Shown piece after piece: positions 40,786-49,843 of a stretch of 64,000 nucleotides of DNA. The notes beneath the pieces are model-generated. The model had not been told where the DNA came from and searched no databases. It was given only the letters and a program-made list of their open reading frames with translations. Within the stretch, counting starts at the first letter, position 1. Every line of letters starts with the position of its first letter. The translations under genes were made by a program, and so were the position numbers. The stretch comes from JASSUD01 sp031963005 (lineage in GTDB: Bacteria > Pseudomonadota > Gammaproteobacteria > Burkholderiales > Burkholderiaceae): NCBI GenBank assembly GCA_031963005.1, contig JASSUL010000011.1, forward strand, positions 11,685 to 75,684, read 5' to 3'.

Positions 40786-42420
40786 ATGCAACGATGTTAT
40801 GGCGTGCTGCTCAGTGTATTGCTCAGCGTTTTATTAGCCGCTTGTGCAGGTACCACCACTGATGATGCTGCGCGTATGTACCGCTCGCCTTTTTCTTTTA
40901 GAGCTGCTGCTAAGGCAAAGGCACCGACAGATCCTGTTTTAGATGCCGACAGTGATACTTTAGCATCGGGGTCAGGCGATATATGGGATCGTATACGCCG
41001 CGGTTTTCAATTACCTAATTTAGAAGGGAATCTGGTCGATGCGCAATTACGCTGGTATGTCTCTCGCCCAGATTATGTGGAGCGTATGACCGCCCGCTCG
41101 GCACTCTATCTCTATTACATCGTCGAGATGCTTGAAGCGCGTCATATGCCTACCGAGCTAGCACTTTTGCCTTTCATTGAATCGGGATACAACCCCCAAG
41201 CGCTGTCTGTAGCAAAAGCAGCGGGAATGTGGCAATTTATTCCAGGGACGGGTCGCACCTTTAAGTTGAAGCAGAATATGTTTCAAGATGAGCGGCGCGA
41301 TGTGCTCGCATCGACGAATGCGGCGCTGGATTATTTATCAAAGCTCTATACCATGTTTGGCGACTGGCAAATTGCGCTGGCTGCGTACAACTGGGGGGAA
41401 GGCAATGTCCAGCGCGCTATTGCACGCAACCGTGCAGCAAAACGGCCGACCGATTATGCCAGCTTAAAGTTGCCTAATGAGACGCGCAATTACGTGCCCA
41501 AACTACAAGCCGTGAAGAATATTATTGCCAATGCTAATAAATACGGATTGACTCTTCCTCCTATACCCAATCATCCCTACTTTGTTACGGTAACGACTGC
41601 GCGTGACATCGATGTAAAGATCGCTGCCCAACTTGCGAACTTAACGCTCAAAGAATTTACGGCTCTCAATCCTTCGTTTAAGAAACCCGTCATTTTAGGG
41701 GCCACGAATCCCCAAATTCTCCTGCCTTTTGATAATGCCCAAGCCTTTGAAAAAAATTTGAAGTCTTACGAAGGGACCTTATCTAGTTGGACAACATATA
41801 CCGTTGCCAAGCGTGCTCGGCCTGCCGTATTAGCGGCAAAAATTGGCGTGAGTCCTATAACCCTCATCGCCGTGAATAAAATTCCTGTAGGGATGCGACT
41901 CAAACCAGGAGCTACGGTATTAGTACCCAAATCTGCAGATGCAGAGGATGAGGATATCAGTGCAGCAATAGCGGAAAGTGCGGTATTAGCGTTAGAACCC
42001 GATACTCCAGATACACGTAAAATGCTACTGCGCGTTCATAAACGTCAAAATATGTCGGTCATTGCAAAACGCTACCATGTATCGGTTGCACAAATCCAAG
42101 CCTGGAATAAAACAAAACGCACTCGCGTAGCTCCTGGGCAGATTATTGTTTTACATGTTCCCCATACCGTAGCGGTTCCCGCAGTCCGTCGCACGATAGT
42201 ACGAGGGGGCGGTGTGCGCGCGATAGCGGTCTCATCCCCTGTAAAAAACGTAGGCCCTTCTCATAAGAAAAAACACGCTACTAAAAAATCCTCCACGCAT
42301 ACAAGCACTAGCCGCGATAAAAAATTGGGAGCCCACTCTAAACAGGCGGGTAAACCCTCTGCTACCAAAGCCACGAAAAATACAAAATCTACGGTCGCAA
42401 AGCTACAGTCTTCTTCTTAA
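40786..42420 (+). CDS. mltD: Membrane-bound lytic murein transglycosylase D with LysM domains
   Basis: The ATG at 40786, after AGGA, gives 544 residues and a lipoprotein signal (LLSVLLSVLLAACAG). The SLT domain has the catalytic Glu in LPFIESGYNPQALS and AAGMWQFIPGTG, plus AAYNWGEGNVQRA. Two LysM-like repeats follow (about residues 340-480), then a basic Lys/Ser/Thr-rich tail. The enzyme cuts glycan strands of peptidoglycan. The stop codon is inside the first bases of a MITE copy, and another copy lies just upstream, so the gene is bracketed by these elements. Confidence 0.93.
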   Translation: MQRCYGVLLSVLLSVLLAACAGTTTDDAARMYRSPFSFRAAAKAKAPTDPVLDADSDTLASGSGDIWDRIRRGFQLPNLEGNLVDAQLRWYVSRPDYVERMTARSALYLYYIVEMLEARHMPTELALLPFIESGYNPQALSVAKAAGMWQFIPGTGRTFKLKQNMFQDERRDVLASTNAALDYLSKLYTMFGDWQIALAAYNWGEGNVQRAIARNRAAKRPTDYASLKLPNETRNYVPKLQAVKNIIANANKYGLTLPPIPNHPYFVTVTTARDIDVKIAAQLANLTLKEFTALNPSFKKPVILGATNPQILLPFDNAQAFEKNLKSYEGTLSSWTTYTVAKRARPAVLAAKIGVSPITLIAVNKIPVGMRLKPGATVLVPKSADAEDEDISAAIAESAVLALEPDTPDTRKMLLRVHKRQNMSVIAKRYHVSVAQIQAWNKTKRTRVAPGQIIVLHVPHTVAVPAVRRTIVRGGGVRAIAVSSPVKNVGPSHKKKHATKKSSTHTSTSRDKKLGAHSKQAGKPSATKATKNTKSTVAKLQSSS

Positions 42421-42598
42421 AGCCTGTTCATAATCTTCAAAAGTAGGTTGTGTTGGGGTTCCAAAATCACCTAAAAACGCACCCCAACCTACGAAAAATG
42501 CCCAAAAATGGTAGGTTGGGGTGACGAATTGAATTAAATACGGAACCCCAACATGACGACCTCAAAGGCTATTTCTGGAGATTATGAACAGGCTCTTA
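42417..42598. repeat. MITE-like element, family A, copy 2
   Basis: It starts ttaaagcctgttcataatct, shares the core gacgaattgaattaaatacg and ends with gattatgaacaggctctta. The first TAA of the element is the stop codon of mltD. It is followed by gaatctgtttagt, as copy 3 is followed by gaacctgtttagt. Confidence 0.75.
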
Positions 42599-42738
42599 GA
42601 ATCTGTTTAGTCTCTTCTGCGGTGACGCATTAATGAGATGCCCGGGTAGCAAAGCGGTTCATATAAGCTTAAACTTGCCGGATTTTGATTCCCCACTTCA
42701 TCATCATAGGTGGGGAGACTGCATTTTCCCCATGGTGT

Positions 42739-43437
42739 ATGCCTTTTCCTGCCCTCCAAAGCCGTTTGCGCTACTCTTTTAAGAATGCTGCATTACTACA
42801 GCGCGCGTTAACCCATCGCAGTTACAGCGCAACGCATAATGAGCGCCTTGAATTTCTAGGGGATGCAATTTTAAATTGCGTCATCAGCACGCTGTTGTTT
42901 CAGCAGTTTCCTGATTGGCCTGAAGGGGATCTTTCGCGCATGCGTTCTGGTTTGGTTGATCAAAAAACCTTATGTGAACTGGCGCGTCATATTGAGTTAG
43001 CACCCTGTCTAAAATTGGGCGCTGGCGAACGTAAAACAGGAGGCCGGCAGCGACCCTCTATACTGGCGGATGCTTTTGAAGCTATCCTCGGGGCCGTATA
43101 CCTCGATGGTGGGTTTGACGAAGTGCATAAGGTGATTGCGCATACTTATGACGCCTTATTAGGCAAACTGCATTCGTCGGCCCCTAAAAAGGACGCCAAA
43201 ACCCAGTTGCAGGAATATTTGCAACATAAAAAAATGGCATTGCCTAAATACACAATGCTGTCTATGGATGACCGCGTGACGCCCCCTGTTTTTGAAGTAC
43301 GTTGTACGATTGCTAATTTACAGTGCGATGTAGTCGGTATTGGCGCTACACGCCGACTTGCAGAGCAACATGCCGCGGATACAATATTAAATACGATATT
43401 AAAAGAGGTCAAAAGCAAACTCCCCTCAAAGCGCTAA
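42739..43437 (+). CDS. rnc: Ribonuclease III
   Basis: The ATG at 42739 (MPFPALQSRLRYSF) matches the usual start; the longer frame adds unrelated residues. The 232-residue protein has the signature ERLEFLGDAILN near residue 36, the second acidic cluster ILADAFEAILGAVYLDGG, and a C-terminal double-stranded RNA binding domain (KTQLQEYLQHKKMALPKY). It processes rRNA and mRNA. It is followed directly by era, the conserved rnc-era-recO order. The lepB gene that normally lies upstream is not present; a MITE and mltD are there instead. Confidence 0.95.
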   Translation: MPFPALQSRLRYSFKNAALLQRALTHRSYSATHNERLEFLGDAILNCVISTLLFQQFPDWPEGDLSRMRSGLVDQKTLCELARHIELAPCLKLGAGERKTGGRQRPSILADAFEAILGAVYLDGGFDEVHKVIAHTYDALLGKLHSSAPKKDAKTQLQEYLQHKKMALPKYTMLSMDDRVTPPVFEVRCTIANLQCDVVGIGATRRLAEQHAADTILNTILKEVKSKLPSKR

Positions 43438-43533
43438 GTGACTGTAAAACAGTATGATGATGAAGGCCTTAGACTGTTCTTAGGATTATCTTCTCACGCC
43501 CCCTCCTCCTTTTTTACCGCATTACTGCCTGCC

Positions 43534-44652
43534 ATGTCTGACTCTATTATCCCTTCCTCTGATACTCCCGCTCAAAAAGAGATGGACCCTTCTGACCCTC
43601 TTATCGCTATCAATAGCACCACCCAGGGTAAACCCTTGCATTGTGGGACGATTGCCATTATTGGTCGCCCTAATGTGGGCAAATCGACTTTGCTCAATGC
43701 ACTCGTTGGGCAGAAAATTAGCATTACCTCACGCAAAGCGCAGACTACCCGTCATCCGATCACTGGCGTTCGTACTAGCGAGACGGCACAATATATTTTT
43801 GTCGATACGCCGGGATTTCAAACACAGCATGGCGGAACGCTCAATCGTTCTCTGAATCGCGCAGTGAAAGCGACCTTAGCGACTGTGGATGTGGTGCTGT
43901 ATGTCGTAGAAGCCGGCTACTACGGGAAGGATGACCATACGGTTTTACAATTACTTCCAGGGATGCACGCTAAGAAAAATCTCCCCTTTCCTCTATTTAG
44001 TGGCGCAGCCAATGCCTTGCCTGCAGCGCACTCTACAGATGAGGTATCTGATATGGCATCTGACACGGTATCTGACGCGCTCACAACTTCCGATACTTCA
44101 GCAACGGCACCCACGCTAACCCCAACGCCCGCCATTTTTGTATTGGCAAATAAACTAGATCGTATGGAGCACCGCTCACAGCTTGAAGCATTTTCAGAGC
44201 ACCTTGCTAGCTTATATCCCTTTGTAGAATGTATCCCCCTTTGTGCAAAACGGCCTGATCATATTCAGTCGCTTTTAAATACCATTGAGCATGCGCTTCC
44301 CATGCGCCCTCCTATGTACGACAGCGAGACACTGACGGAGCATAGCGAACGCTTTTTAGCTTCAGAAATATTACGTGAAAAAGTTTTTCGCCATACGGGA
44401 GATGAACTTCCCTATCAAACCACGGTAGCTATCGAAAAATTTATCCAAGAGGGGCGCCTACGCCGTATTTTTGCCACTATTTTTGTAGAACGTGAAACGC
44501 ATCGAGCGATGATCATTGGTGCCAAGGGAAGTAAATTAAAAGAAATGAATACCGAGGCACGCAAAGATATGGAGCAATTATTCGGGGGACCTGTCTATTT
44601 AGAAGTCTGGATTAAAGTGAAAAAAGGTACTGCAGATCAGAAAATAGCTTAA
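43534..44652 (+). CDS. era: GTPase Era with a long Ser/Thr-rich insertion
   Basis: From the ATG at 43534 the protein has 372 residues (start uncertain; a GTG directly after rnc at 43438 would add 32). GTPase motifs are GRPNVGKST at about 44-52, the DTPGFQ G3 motif and NKLD. The KH domain includes MIIGAKGSKLKEMNTEARKD. Era binds the 3' end of 16S rRNA and assists 30S assembly. Between LLPG and TPAIFVLANKLD lies a 54-codon insert (43963-44124) rich in Ser, Thr, Ala and Asp, absent from usual Era of about 300 residues. The last helix after WIKVKKG is shorter than normal. Confidence 0.92.
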   Translation: MSDSIIPSSDTPAQKEMDPSDPLIAINSTTQGKPLHCGTIAIIGRPNVGKSTLLNALVGQKISITSRKAQTTRHPITGVRTSETAQYIFVDTPGFQTQHGGTLNRSLNRAVKATLATVDVVLYVVEAGYYGKDDHTVLQLLPGMHAKKNLPFPLFSGAANALPAAHSTDEVSDMASDTVSDALTTSDTSATAPTLTPTPAIFVLANKLDRMEHRSQLEAFSEHLASLYPFVECIPLCAKRPDHIQSLLNTIEHALPMRPPMYDSETLTEHSERFLASEILREKVFRHTGDELPYQTTVAIEKFIQEGRLRRIFATIFVERETHRAMIIGAKGSKLKEMNTEARKDMEQLFGGPVYLEVWIKVKKGTADQKIA

Positions 44653-44746
44653 TTTTTTTGCGCAGGAAATGGCTTATTGAATGTGATAACTACACGTGAG
44701 CGTTACTGCAGAACAGAAACCCGCGCTGAAATGCATAGTGAGATAC

Positions 44747-45586
44747 ATGAGCTTACCGGTGATCTCTAATCAACCTCCCCCCCATCTGGTAGCAGATTTT
44801 TTTGATCCTACTTTGGGGACTTCCCTCGCTCCTCGCGCTTCTTCTCCTTCATCGTCTTCCCGTCAATCTACGCGGGTACAGGAGCAGATGGGGTTTGTCT
44901 TGCATCGCTATCCGTATCGTGAAACGAGTCTGATTATCGAAGGATTTAGCCGAATGTATGGGCGTATTGCTTTGATTGCAAAAGGGGCTAAGCGTCCGCA
45001 TTCGGCATTGCGGGGGGTATTGCAGCATTTTCAACCCTTATCGTTTTCTTGGTCGGGTAAAGCCGAGATACGCACGCTCACACGCGCTGAATGGGTTGGG
45101 GGAATGCGACCATTGGATGGGGATGCGCTGTTGTGTGGGTTTTATTTGAATGAGCTATTGATCCGTTTTTGCGCGCGGGAAGATGCCTGTCCGAAACTGT
45201 TTGATCATTATGTGCTCACCCTGGAACGTCTAGGTCAAATGGGCGCTTCTGCAGCCCCTATTTTGCGGTCCTTTGAGTATGCCTTATTGCGTGAAACCGG
45301 GCATGTGGCGCAAGTGCATCGCCTTACACGCACGCAGGAGACGGTCACGCCTGAGGCGCAGTATGTTTTTGATCCAGAAAAAGGGACTCGCCTCGCGCAG
45401 CCTGAGGATCCCATAAGCTGGCCAAAGGTAGATGGGCAAACCTTGCTCGATATCGAGTCTGATTACTATCAGCGGCCTGCTACGCGTGTGCAAAGTAAGC
45501 ATCTACTCCGTTTTTTATTGCATTATCACCTAGGCGGTGAGGCTTTAAAAACACGTCAAATTTTGTCCGATCTTCATACTCTATAA
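44747..45586 (+). CDS. recO: DNA repair protein RecO
   Basis: The ATG at 44747 gives 279 residues. After a polar Ser/Pro-rich N-terminal extension of about 45 residues comes the OB-fold start GFVLHRYPYRETSLIIEGFS, then RIALIAKGAKRPHSALRG, and the helical half with CGFYLNELLIRFCARED. RecO loads RecA with RecR in recombinational repair. Extensions of this kind occur in Burkholderia RecO. It follows era at 94 bp and precedes pdxJ. The start could be further upstream at 44696 (GTG). Confidence 0.92.
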   Translation: MSLPVISNQPPPHLVADFFDPTLGTSLAPRASSPSSSSRQSTRVQEQMGFVLHRYPYRETSLIIEGFSRMYGRIALIAKGAKRPHSALRGVLQHFQPLSFSWSGKAEIRTLTRAEWVGGMRPLDGDALLCGFYLNELLIRFCAREDACPKLFDHYVLTLERLGQMGASAAPILRSFEYALLRETGHVAQVHRLTRTQETVTPEAQYVFDPEKGTRLAQPEDPISWPKVDGQTLLDIESDYYQRPATRVQSKHLLRFLLHYHLGGEALKTRQILSDLHTL

Positions 45587-45635
45587 CGGTCCGCTTTCTA
45601 AAAAAGCGTGTATCTCTTGATAAGACATTCCATTT

Positions 45636-46499
45636 ATGCGAGGCGCTGTGACTCCATTTTTTACTTCACTGACTCCCCTAGCTCTAGGTGTAAATATCGA
45701 CCATATCGCGACGATTCGTAATGCGCGTGGGACGTTATATCCAGATCCTGTTCAAGCAGCACTGGCTGCGGAAGAAGCGGGAGCAGATGTCATTACGCTT
45801 CATTTGCGGGAAGATCGTCGTCATATCAAAGATGATGATGTGGCCCGTTTGCGGCCTTTATTGCGTACTCGCATGAATTTGGAATGCGCGATTACTGCGG
45901 AAATATTAGAAATTGCTTGTGCGGTGCAACCGCAGGATGTCTGCCTGGTTCCTGAAAAGCGTGAAGAACTCACGACGGAAGGAGGTTTAGATATAGCGCG
46001 TCATTGCGATGCGATAGGCGCGGCGTGTCAGCAGCTAATCCAGGCAGGGATACGAGTAGCGCTTTTTGTAGACCCTAATCCCCATCATATTCAGCAAGCT
46101 AAGACTACAGGCGCTTCGATTATCGAGTTGCATACGGGACACTACGCTACGCTTTTTGAGCAAGCGCTGATGCAACAGTGGGAAGATTCCAGGCAGCCTT
46201 TTTATGACCCTCTGTGTTACAAAAGCTTTCATACCCCTTCGTGTATAGAAGCGGTCCTTGAAACTCCTGCAGTACGAGAAGAGCTCATTCGCTTACGGAA
46301 TGCGGCCGAGCTAGGGCTTTCGCTAGGGTTACAAATCCATGCGGGCCATGGGCTGCATTACGGCAATGTGGGCCCTATCGTGGCGATCCCAGGGGTTCGA
46401 GAGCTCAATATTGGCCATGCCATTGTCGCGCACGCGGTATTAGTCGGATGGACCGAAGCGATTGGATCTATGAAAGCCCTGCTCAGGGGAGCGCCGTGA
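45636..46499 (+). CDS. pdxJ: Pyridoxine 5'-phosphate synthase
   Basis: The 287-residue barrel enzyme shows GVNIDHIATIRNARGTLYPD near residue 19, HLREDRRHIKDDDVARL, VCLVPEKREELTTEGG and QIHAGHGLHYGNVGPI near 231. It condenses aminoacetone phosphate with deoxyxylulose phosphate to form vitamin B6. A small insertion around CYKSFHTPSC is seen before the late helices. It overlaps the start of acpS by four bases (GTGA), so translation is coupled. The gene is intact. Confidence 0.95.
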   Translation: MRGAVTPFFTSLTPLALGVNIDHIATIRNARGTLYPDPVQAALAAEEAGADVITLHLREDRRHIKDDDVARLRPLLRTRMNLECAITAEILEIACAVQPQDVCLVPEKREELTTEGGLDIARHCDAIGAACQQLIQAGIRVALFVDPNPHHIQQAKTTGASIIELHTGHYATLFEQALMQQWEDSRQPFYDPLCYKSFHTPSCIEAVLETPAVREELIRLRNAAELGLSLGLQIHAGHGLHYGNVGPIVAIPGVRELNIGHAIVAHAVLVGWTEAIGSMKALLRGAP

Positions 46500-46888
46500 T
46501 CTATGGAATTGGTACCGATATTGTCGATATTAGGCGTATTGAACAGATCATGCTGCGCACTAAAGGGCGTTTTGCTTTACGCGTATTGGGCCCACAAGAA
46601 TTTGAGGAATATCAAATACGCAGTGCGCGATGCGCTAAAAGAGGCTGGGCTTTTTTGGCAACTCGCTTTGCGGTCAAAGAAGCTTTTTCAAAAGCCGTTG
46701 GTTTAGGAATAAGGCCTCCTATAGCGTTCAAGCTACTGCAGACCATCCATGATTCCACTGGACGTCCATGCATTGTAGCCATTGGAGCACTGGCTCAATG
46801 GCTAGAAACGCAGCGCATTCGTACGCACGTATCCGTGAGTGATGAACAAGATACCGCAGTGGCTTTTGTGATTGCAGAAACGTTTTAA
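46496..46888 (+). CDS. acpS: Holo-[acyl-carrier-protein] synthase
   Basis: The GTG at 46496 overlaps the pdxJ stop and starts IYGIGTDIVDIRRIEQI, the conserved N-terminus with the magnesium-binding Asp. The second motif is FAVKEAFSKAVGLG near residue 60 (Glu). The 130-residue enzyme transfers phosphopantetheine to acyl carrier protein. The position after pdxJ is conserved. nagZ follows after 14 bp. Confidence 0.95.
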   Translation: MIYGIGTDIVDIRRIEQIMLRTKGRFALRVLGPQEFEEYQIRSARCAKRGWAFLATRFAVKEAFSKAVGLGIRPPIAFKLLQTIHDSTGRPCIVAIGALAQWLETQRIRTHVSVSDEQDTAVAFVIAETF

Positions 46889-46902
46889 ACAGGACATGTA
46901 TC

Positions 46903-48039
46903 GTGAATTTTGCCAATACCGCGTCTAACGCGCATAAAAAAACGGCCTCTGAAACTGCGTTTGCTATACCTGAGCGTGGTCCCGTGATGCTGGATGTAGC
47001 CGGAAAAACCCTCACCGATGAGGAGCGTCGGCGCATTGCTCACCCTTTAACGGGGGGGCTTATTTTATTTGCGCGTAATTTTGAGACTCGAAAGCAATTA
47101 TTTGCTCTCGTTGCAGAAATTCGGGCCATTCGCCCTACGATCCTCATTGCGGTAGATCATGAGGGGGGAAGAGTGCAGCGTTTTAAAACCGATGGATTTA
47201 CGGTTTTACCTGCGATGCGCAAATTAGGTGAACTTTGGGATCGCAACCCCATACAAGCGCTGCACGCTGCCGTGGCGATCGGCTATGTGCTTGCGGCAGA
47301 GCTACGTGCGTGCGGGATAGACTTTAGCTTTACTCCGCTACTAGATATCGATTACGGACACTCAGAAGTCATTGGTAATCGCGCGTTTCATGCGGATCCT
47401 ACGGTCATCGCTACCCTTGCGCAAAGCCTGAATCAAGGGATGGCTCTGGCCGGTATGGCCAATTGCGGTAAACATTTTCCTGGGCATGGATATGCCGAAG
47501 CCGATTCTCATCATGCGCTGCCTGTCGATACCCGCACTCTGGAAGAGATTATGGGCGACACCCAGCCTTATAGCGGCTTAGGTTTGGCTTTAGCTGCCAT
47601 AATGCCGGCGCATATTCAATATGTTCAGGTAGATAAGCAGCCTGCCGGTTTTTCCCCTTTCTGGCTAAACACGATTTTACGTGAGCAATTAGGTTTTACC
47701 GGCGCCATACTAAGCGACGATTTGTCTATGCAAGGTGCACGGGCTATGGGCAGTGTTTTAGAGTCTGCGCAAGCTGCATTGACCGCGGGCTGCGATATGG
47801 TTTTAGTATGCAACCATCCAGAAGAAACCGACCTCGTTTTAGCCGGTTTACGCCCTCCTGCCGCTTCTGTGGAATCGCATCGTCGTTTGGCGCGTTTAGC
47901 CGCCCGCGAACCGAATATTCCTCAATGCTTGCCGGACTTTAACGGTGCTGCTGATCTATCCATGCATGAAGCCTGCTGGGAAGCGCTACAACAACAACCT
48001 GAATATCAAAACGCTCGGTCTACGTTGAATATGATTTGA
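46903..48039 (+). CDS. nagZ: Beta-N-acetylhexosaminidase, family 3
   Basis: The GTG start at 46903 gives 378 residues. Family motifs are AVDHEGGRVQRF, CGKHFPGHGYAEADSHHALP (catalytic loop His) and AILSDDLSMQGARAMGS with the nucleophile Asp. NagZ removes GlcNAc from recycled muropeptides in the cytoplasm and links to beta-lactamase induction in some bacteria. A 25-residue N-terminal extension is polar. It closes the rnc-to-nagZ block; a stem-loop lies 36 bp downstream. Confidence 0.93.
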   Translation: MNFANTASNAHKKTASETAFAIPERGPVMLDVAGKTLTDEERRRIAHPLTGGLILFARNFETRKQLFALVAEIRAIRPTILIAVDHEGGRVQRFKTDGFTVLPAMRKLGELWDRNPIQALHAAVAIGYVLAAELRACGIDFSFTPLLDIDYGHSEVIGNRAFHADPTVIATLAQSLNQGMALAGMANCGKHFPGHGYAEADSHHALPVDTRTLEEIMGDTQPYSGLGLALAAIMPAHIQYVQVDKQPAGFSPFWLNTILREQLGFTGAILSDDLSMQGARAMGSVLESAQAALTAGCDMVLVCNHPEETDLVLAGLRPPAASVESHRRLARLAAREPNIPQCLPDFNGAADLSMHEACWEALQQQPEYQNARSTLNMI

Positions 48040-48074
48040 GGTGATGCCGTATCTTTACGGCTTTTGATGACTTT

Positions 48075-48102
48075 ATGCGAGATTTAGCGTTAAATCTCGC
48101 AT
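48075..48102 (+). terminator. Stem-loop after nagZ, terminator-like without T-run
   Basis: The arms atgcgagattta and taaatctcgcat form a perfect 12-bp stem with a 4-nt loop, 36 bp after nagZ. There is no T-tract after it, so it may act as a 3' end rather than a true terminator. Confidence 0.4.
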
Positions 48103-48136
48103 CGATTACCGATTTGTATATTCCAGGCCAAGATCT

Positions 48137-48160
48137 TTCCTCACGTCATCTGCAAAATAC
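48137..48160 (+). repeat. Short direct repeat flanking the AbiE-like module, left copy
   Basis: The string cctcacg, one base, then catctgcaaaataca recurs at 49310-49332 on the same strand with one mismatch. Confidence 0.5.
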
Positions 48161-48178
48161 AAACATGCACTAGAGTGT

Positions 48179-48856
48179 TTAGGAAAGCATCGATGCAGCC
48201 AGATCTACTCTCGGCAAGTCTTTTACGGCGCTAGCATAAGAAATCAGCACTTCTTTGTCAGCATATGTAAGATTATCCATATCGCCCCCTTGGAAATATA
48301 CCATTGCCTTAAGGCTTGCACTGGGTTGAAATGCCGGACCATAGAACAAACGTGCGGCAGCTAACCCTTTTTCAAGGCTTACGTCTGCACGAAGCATCGC
48401 TGCGATGTCCTGGTAATCTTTTACTTCAATGCGTTGTAAGAGAACTTTTAATTTAGTCGCCATCAAATCTTCTAATGATGCAACACACAATACTCCATCC
48501 TCTGTGTATTGCGGCAACCCAATTCGACCAAATGCAATCTCACCAAAAAAAGAAATCTTCACATACTCTTGCTGCGCGCCAACATCAACCGGCACCAGCA
48601 CCGTAAAAGTTTGGGGCAAATCCTGCAAAACTGTTGCGTGGGAAAGAAAAGGTAAAACCTGCGTCAAATATGCTCTATCTAGCGATTGATCACAAAAAAA
48701 ATCAAAATCAACTGAGAAACGGTGCCCCAAACGTAACGCGATAGCTGTGCCGCCATAAAGCACAAAACTCCTCTCAGCAAGAGGTTTTAGCCCAGGCCAT
48801 AAAATCCTTTGCGCAGAAGGCAAAACAGAAAAAGTCGGTTTAAAAGTAGATTTCAT
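48179..48856 (-). CDS. AbiEii-type nucleotidyltransferase toxin
   Basis: The 225-residue protein has the nucleotidyltransferase motif FVLYGGTAIALRLGHRFSVD followed by FDFF, then DLMATKLKVLLQRIEVKDYQ and DIAAMLRAD, as in AbiEii/AbiGii toxins. AbiEii toxins add nucleotides to RNA, in studied cases tRNA, and block growth; some defend against phage. Its ATG overlaps the stop of the upstream gene by four bases, showing a coupled pair. No damage is visible. Confidence 0.85.
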   Translation of the reverse strand: MKSTFKPTFSVLPSAQRILWPGLKPLAERSFVLYGGTAIALRLGHRFSVDFDFFCDQSLDRAYLTQVLPFLSHATVLQDLPQTFTVLVPVDVGAQQEYVKISFFGEIAFGRIGLPQYTEDGVLCVASLEDLMATKLKVLLQRIEVKDYQDIAAMLRADVSLEKGLAAARLFYGPAFQPSASLKAMVYFQGGDMDNLTYADKEVLISYASAVKDLPRVDLAASMLS

Positions 48857-49152
48857 TTGAATCTGTTATCCGGCATAGCAGGTACCTGTCCTATATGTGA
48901 CAAGCCAAGGCGATAGTGCCAATATATCCAAGAGCGCTCGTCAAATTGGCCTATTTCAGCTTCTGCGATGACCTCGCACAGATAATCCTCTCCCGCATGA
49001 TTAGCAAGCAGCTGCACATCTTCATAGTCTCCGATGGTCATTACTTGGGCGGCAATACGTTGCGGCATGTGGAGCGATTGCTCAGGGCTCTTCCACCAAA
49101 TATATTTTTTGGCCAGATGCAGCAGAATCTTAGAATCCAGTGACTTCATCAT
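48853..49152 (-). CDS. Antitoxin-like partner of the AbiEii-type toxin
   Basis: The 99-residue protein begins MMKSLDSKILLHLAKKYIWW and includes PQRIAAQVMTIGDYEDVQLL. It resembles small proteins paired with nucleotidyltransferase toxins (DUF6922-like), shorter than the classical winged-helix AbiEi antitoxin. It is the upstream gene of the pair and overlaps the toxin by four bases, the normal antitoxin-first order. It is soluble, without a clear DNA-binding motif. Confidence 0.65.
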   Translation of the reverse strand: MMKSLDSKILLHLAKKYIWWKSPEQSLHMPQRIAAQVMTIGDYEDVQLLANHAGEDYLCEVIAEAEIGQFDERSWIYWHYRLGLSHIGQVPAMPDNRFK

Positions 49153-49636
49153 TTTCTCGAATAATTACGAACACTGCTCCACACCCTAAATCACCCCAGC
49201 CTCATGCGCTTGCACATCTGCGTGGTAACTCGAGCGAACCATTCATTGCCCCGGTATTCGCCCCATTTAGTCGCCCCATTTAAAATCATTGCCACCAGGG
49301 TGTACCATACCTCACGCCATCTGCAAAATACACCGATTCTTGTCCTTTTCGGAGGCGCTCAAGCACTTGATGTGCCAAGATAATAATCTTCTATTGATTC
49401 CATGCCATTGTCTATAAGTTTACATAAATAAAAAGCTTTAGGACATTTGGTATAAGGAGCAAGGCAGAAAAGAAAGCTCTGCTAATGCTTAGTTTGCGTC
49501 TTAAGATGCTGCAGCATTAGTCAACGAAAAACGGTACATTTCATTCTGACCATTCTTTGAGTGGGCGAGCGCTCCTATTTCAATGTCAGAAAAATAAAAG
49601 GCGAAGGCGAGAGTATGAAATTGAGGTGAAGTTGAG
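49153..49636. other. Gene-free spacer with remnants
   Basis: It holds the promoter region of the AbiE-like pair, the right short direct repeat (49310-49332) and, at 49190-49300 on the reverse strand, broken protein-like fragments (for example NEWFARVTTQMCKRMRLG) that I cannot assign. Confidence 0.35.
49310..49332 (+). repeat. Short direct repeat flanking the AbiE-like module, right copy
   Basis: It matches 48137-48159 at 22 of 23 positions. The two copies lie outside the toxin and antitoxin genes. Confidence 0.5.
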
Positions 49637-49795
49637 ATGACGAAACGAAGCTTATTTGCTGAATTATCCGAGGGATTTCAAGCTTTGACCGCTGAACGTG
49701 AAGGTAAGGTCACGTTGCGAAAGCATGCGATTGATTCGCCTCCAGCGCCCCAGGTCACGACTGAAAAACTTGTAAACATTACCCAGATACCGTAA
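49637..49795 (+). pseudogene. N-terminal fragment of a helix-turn-helix antitoxin
   Basis: The 52-residue frame MTKRSLFAELSEGFQALTAE, then REGKVTLRKHAIDSPPAPQV, is the typical leader of small HTH regulators of the HigA/YgiT type that continue into a helix-turn-helix. The stop after TEKLVNITQIP removes that domain. AGGTGAAG lies upstream of the ATG. No toxin gene adjoins. It looks like the stub of a lost module. Confidence 0.55.
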
Positions 49796-49843
49796 GTCGG
49801 CTTGCAAATATTTAGTGTTTTTTCGCTTGCTGCATGCCGATGT

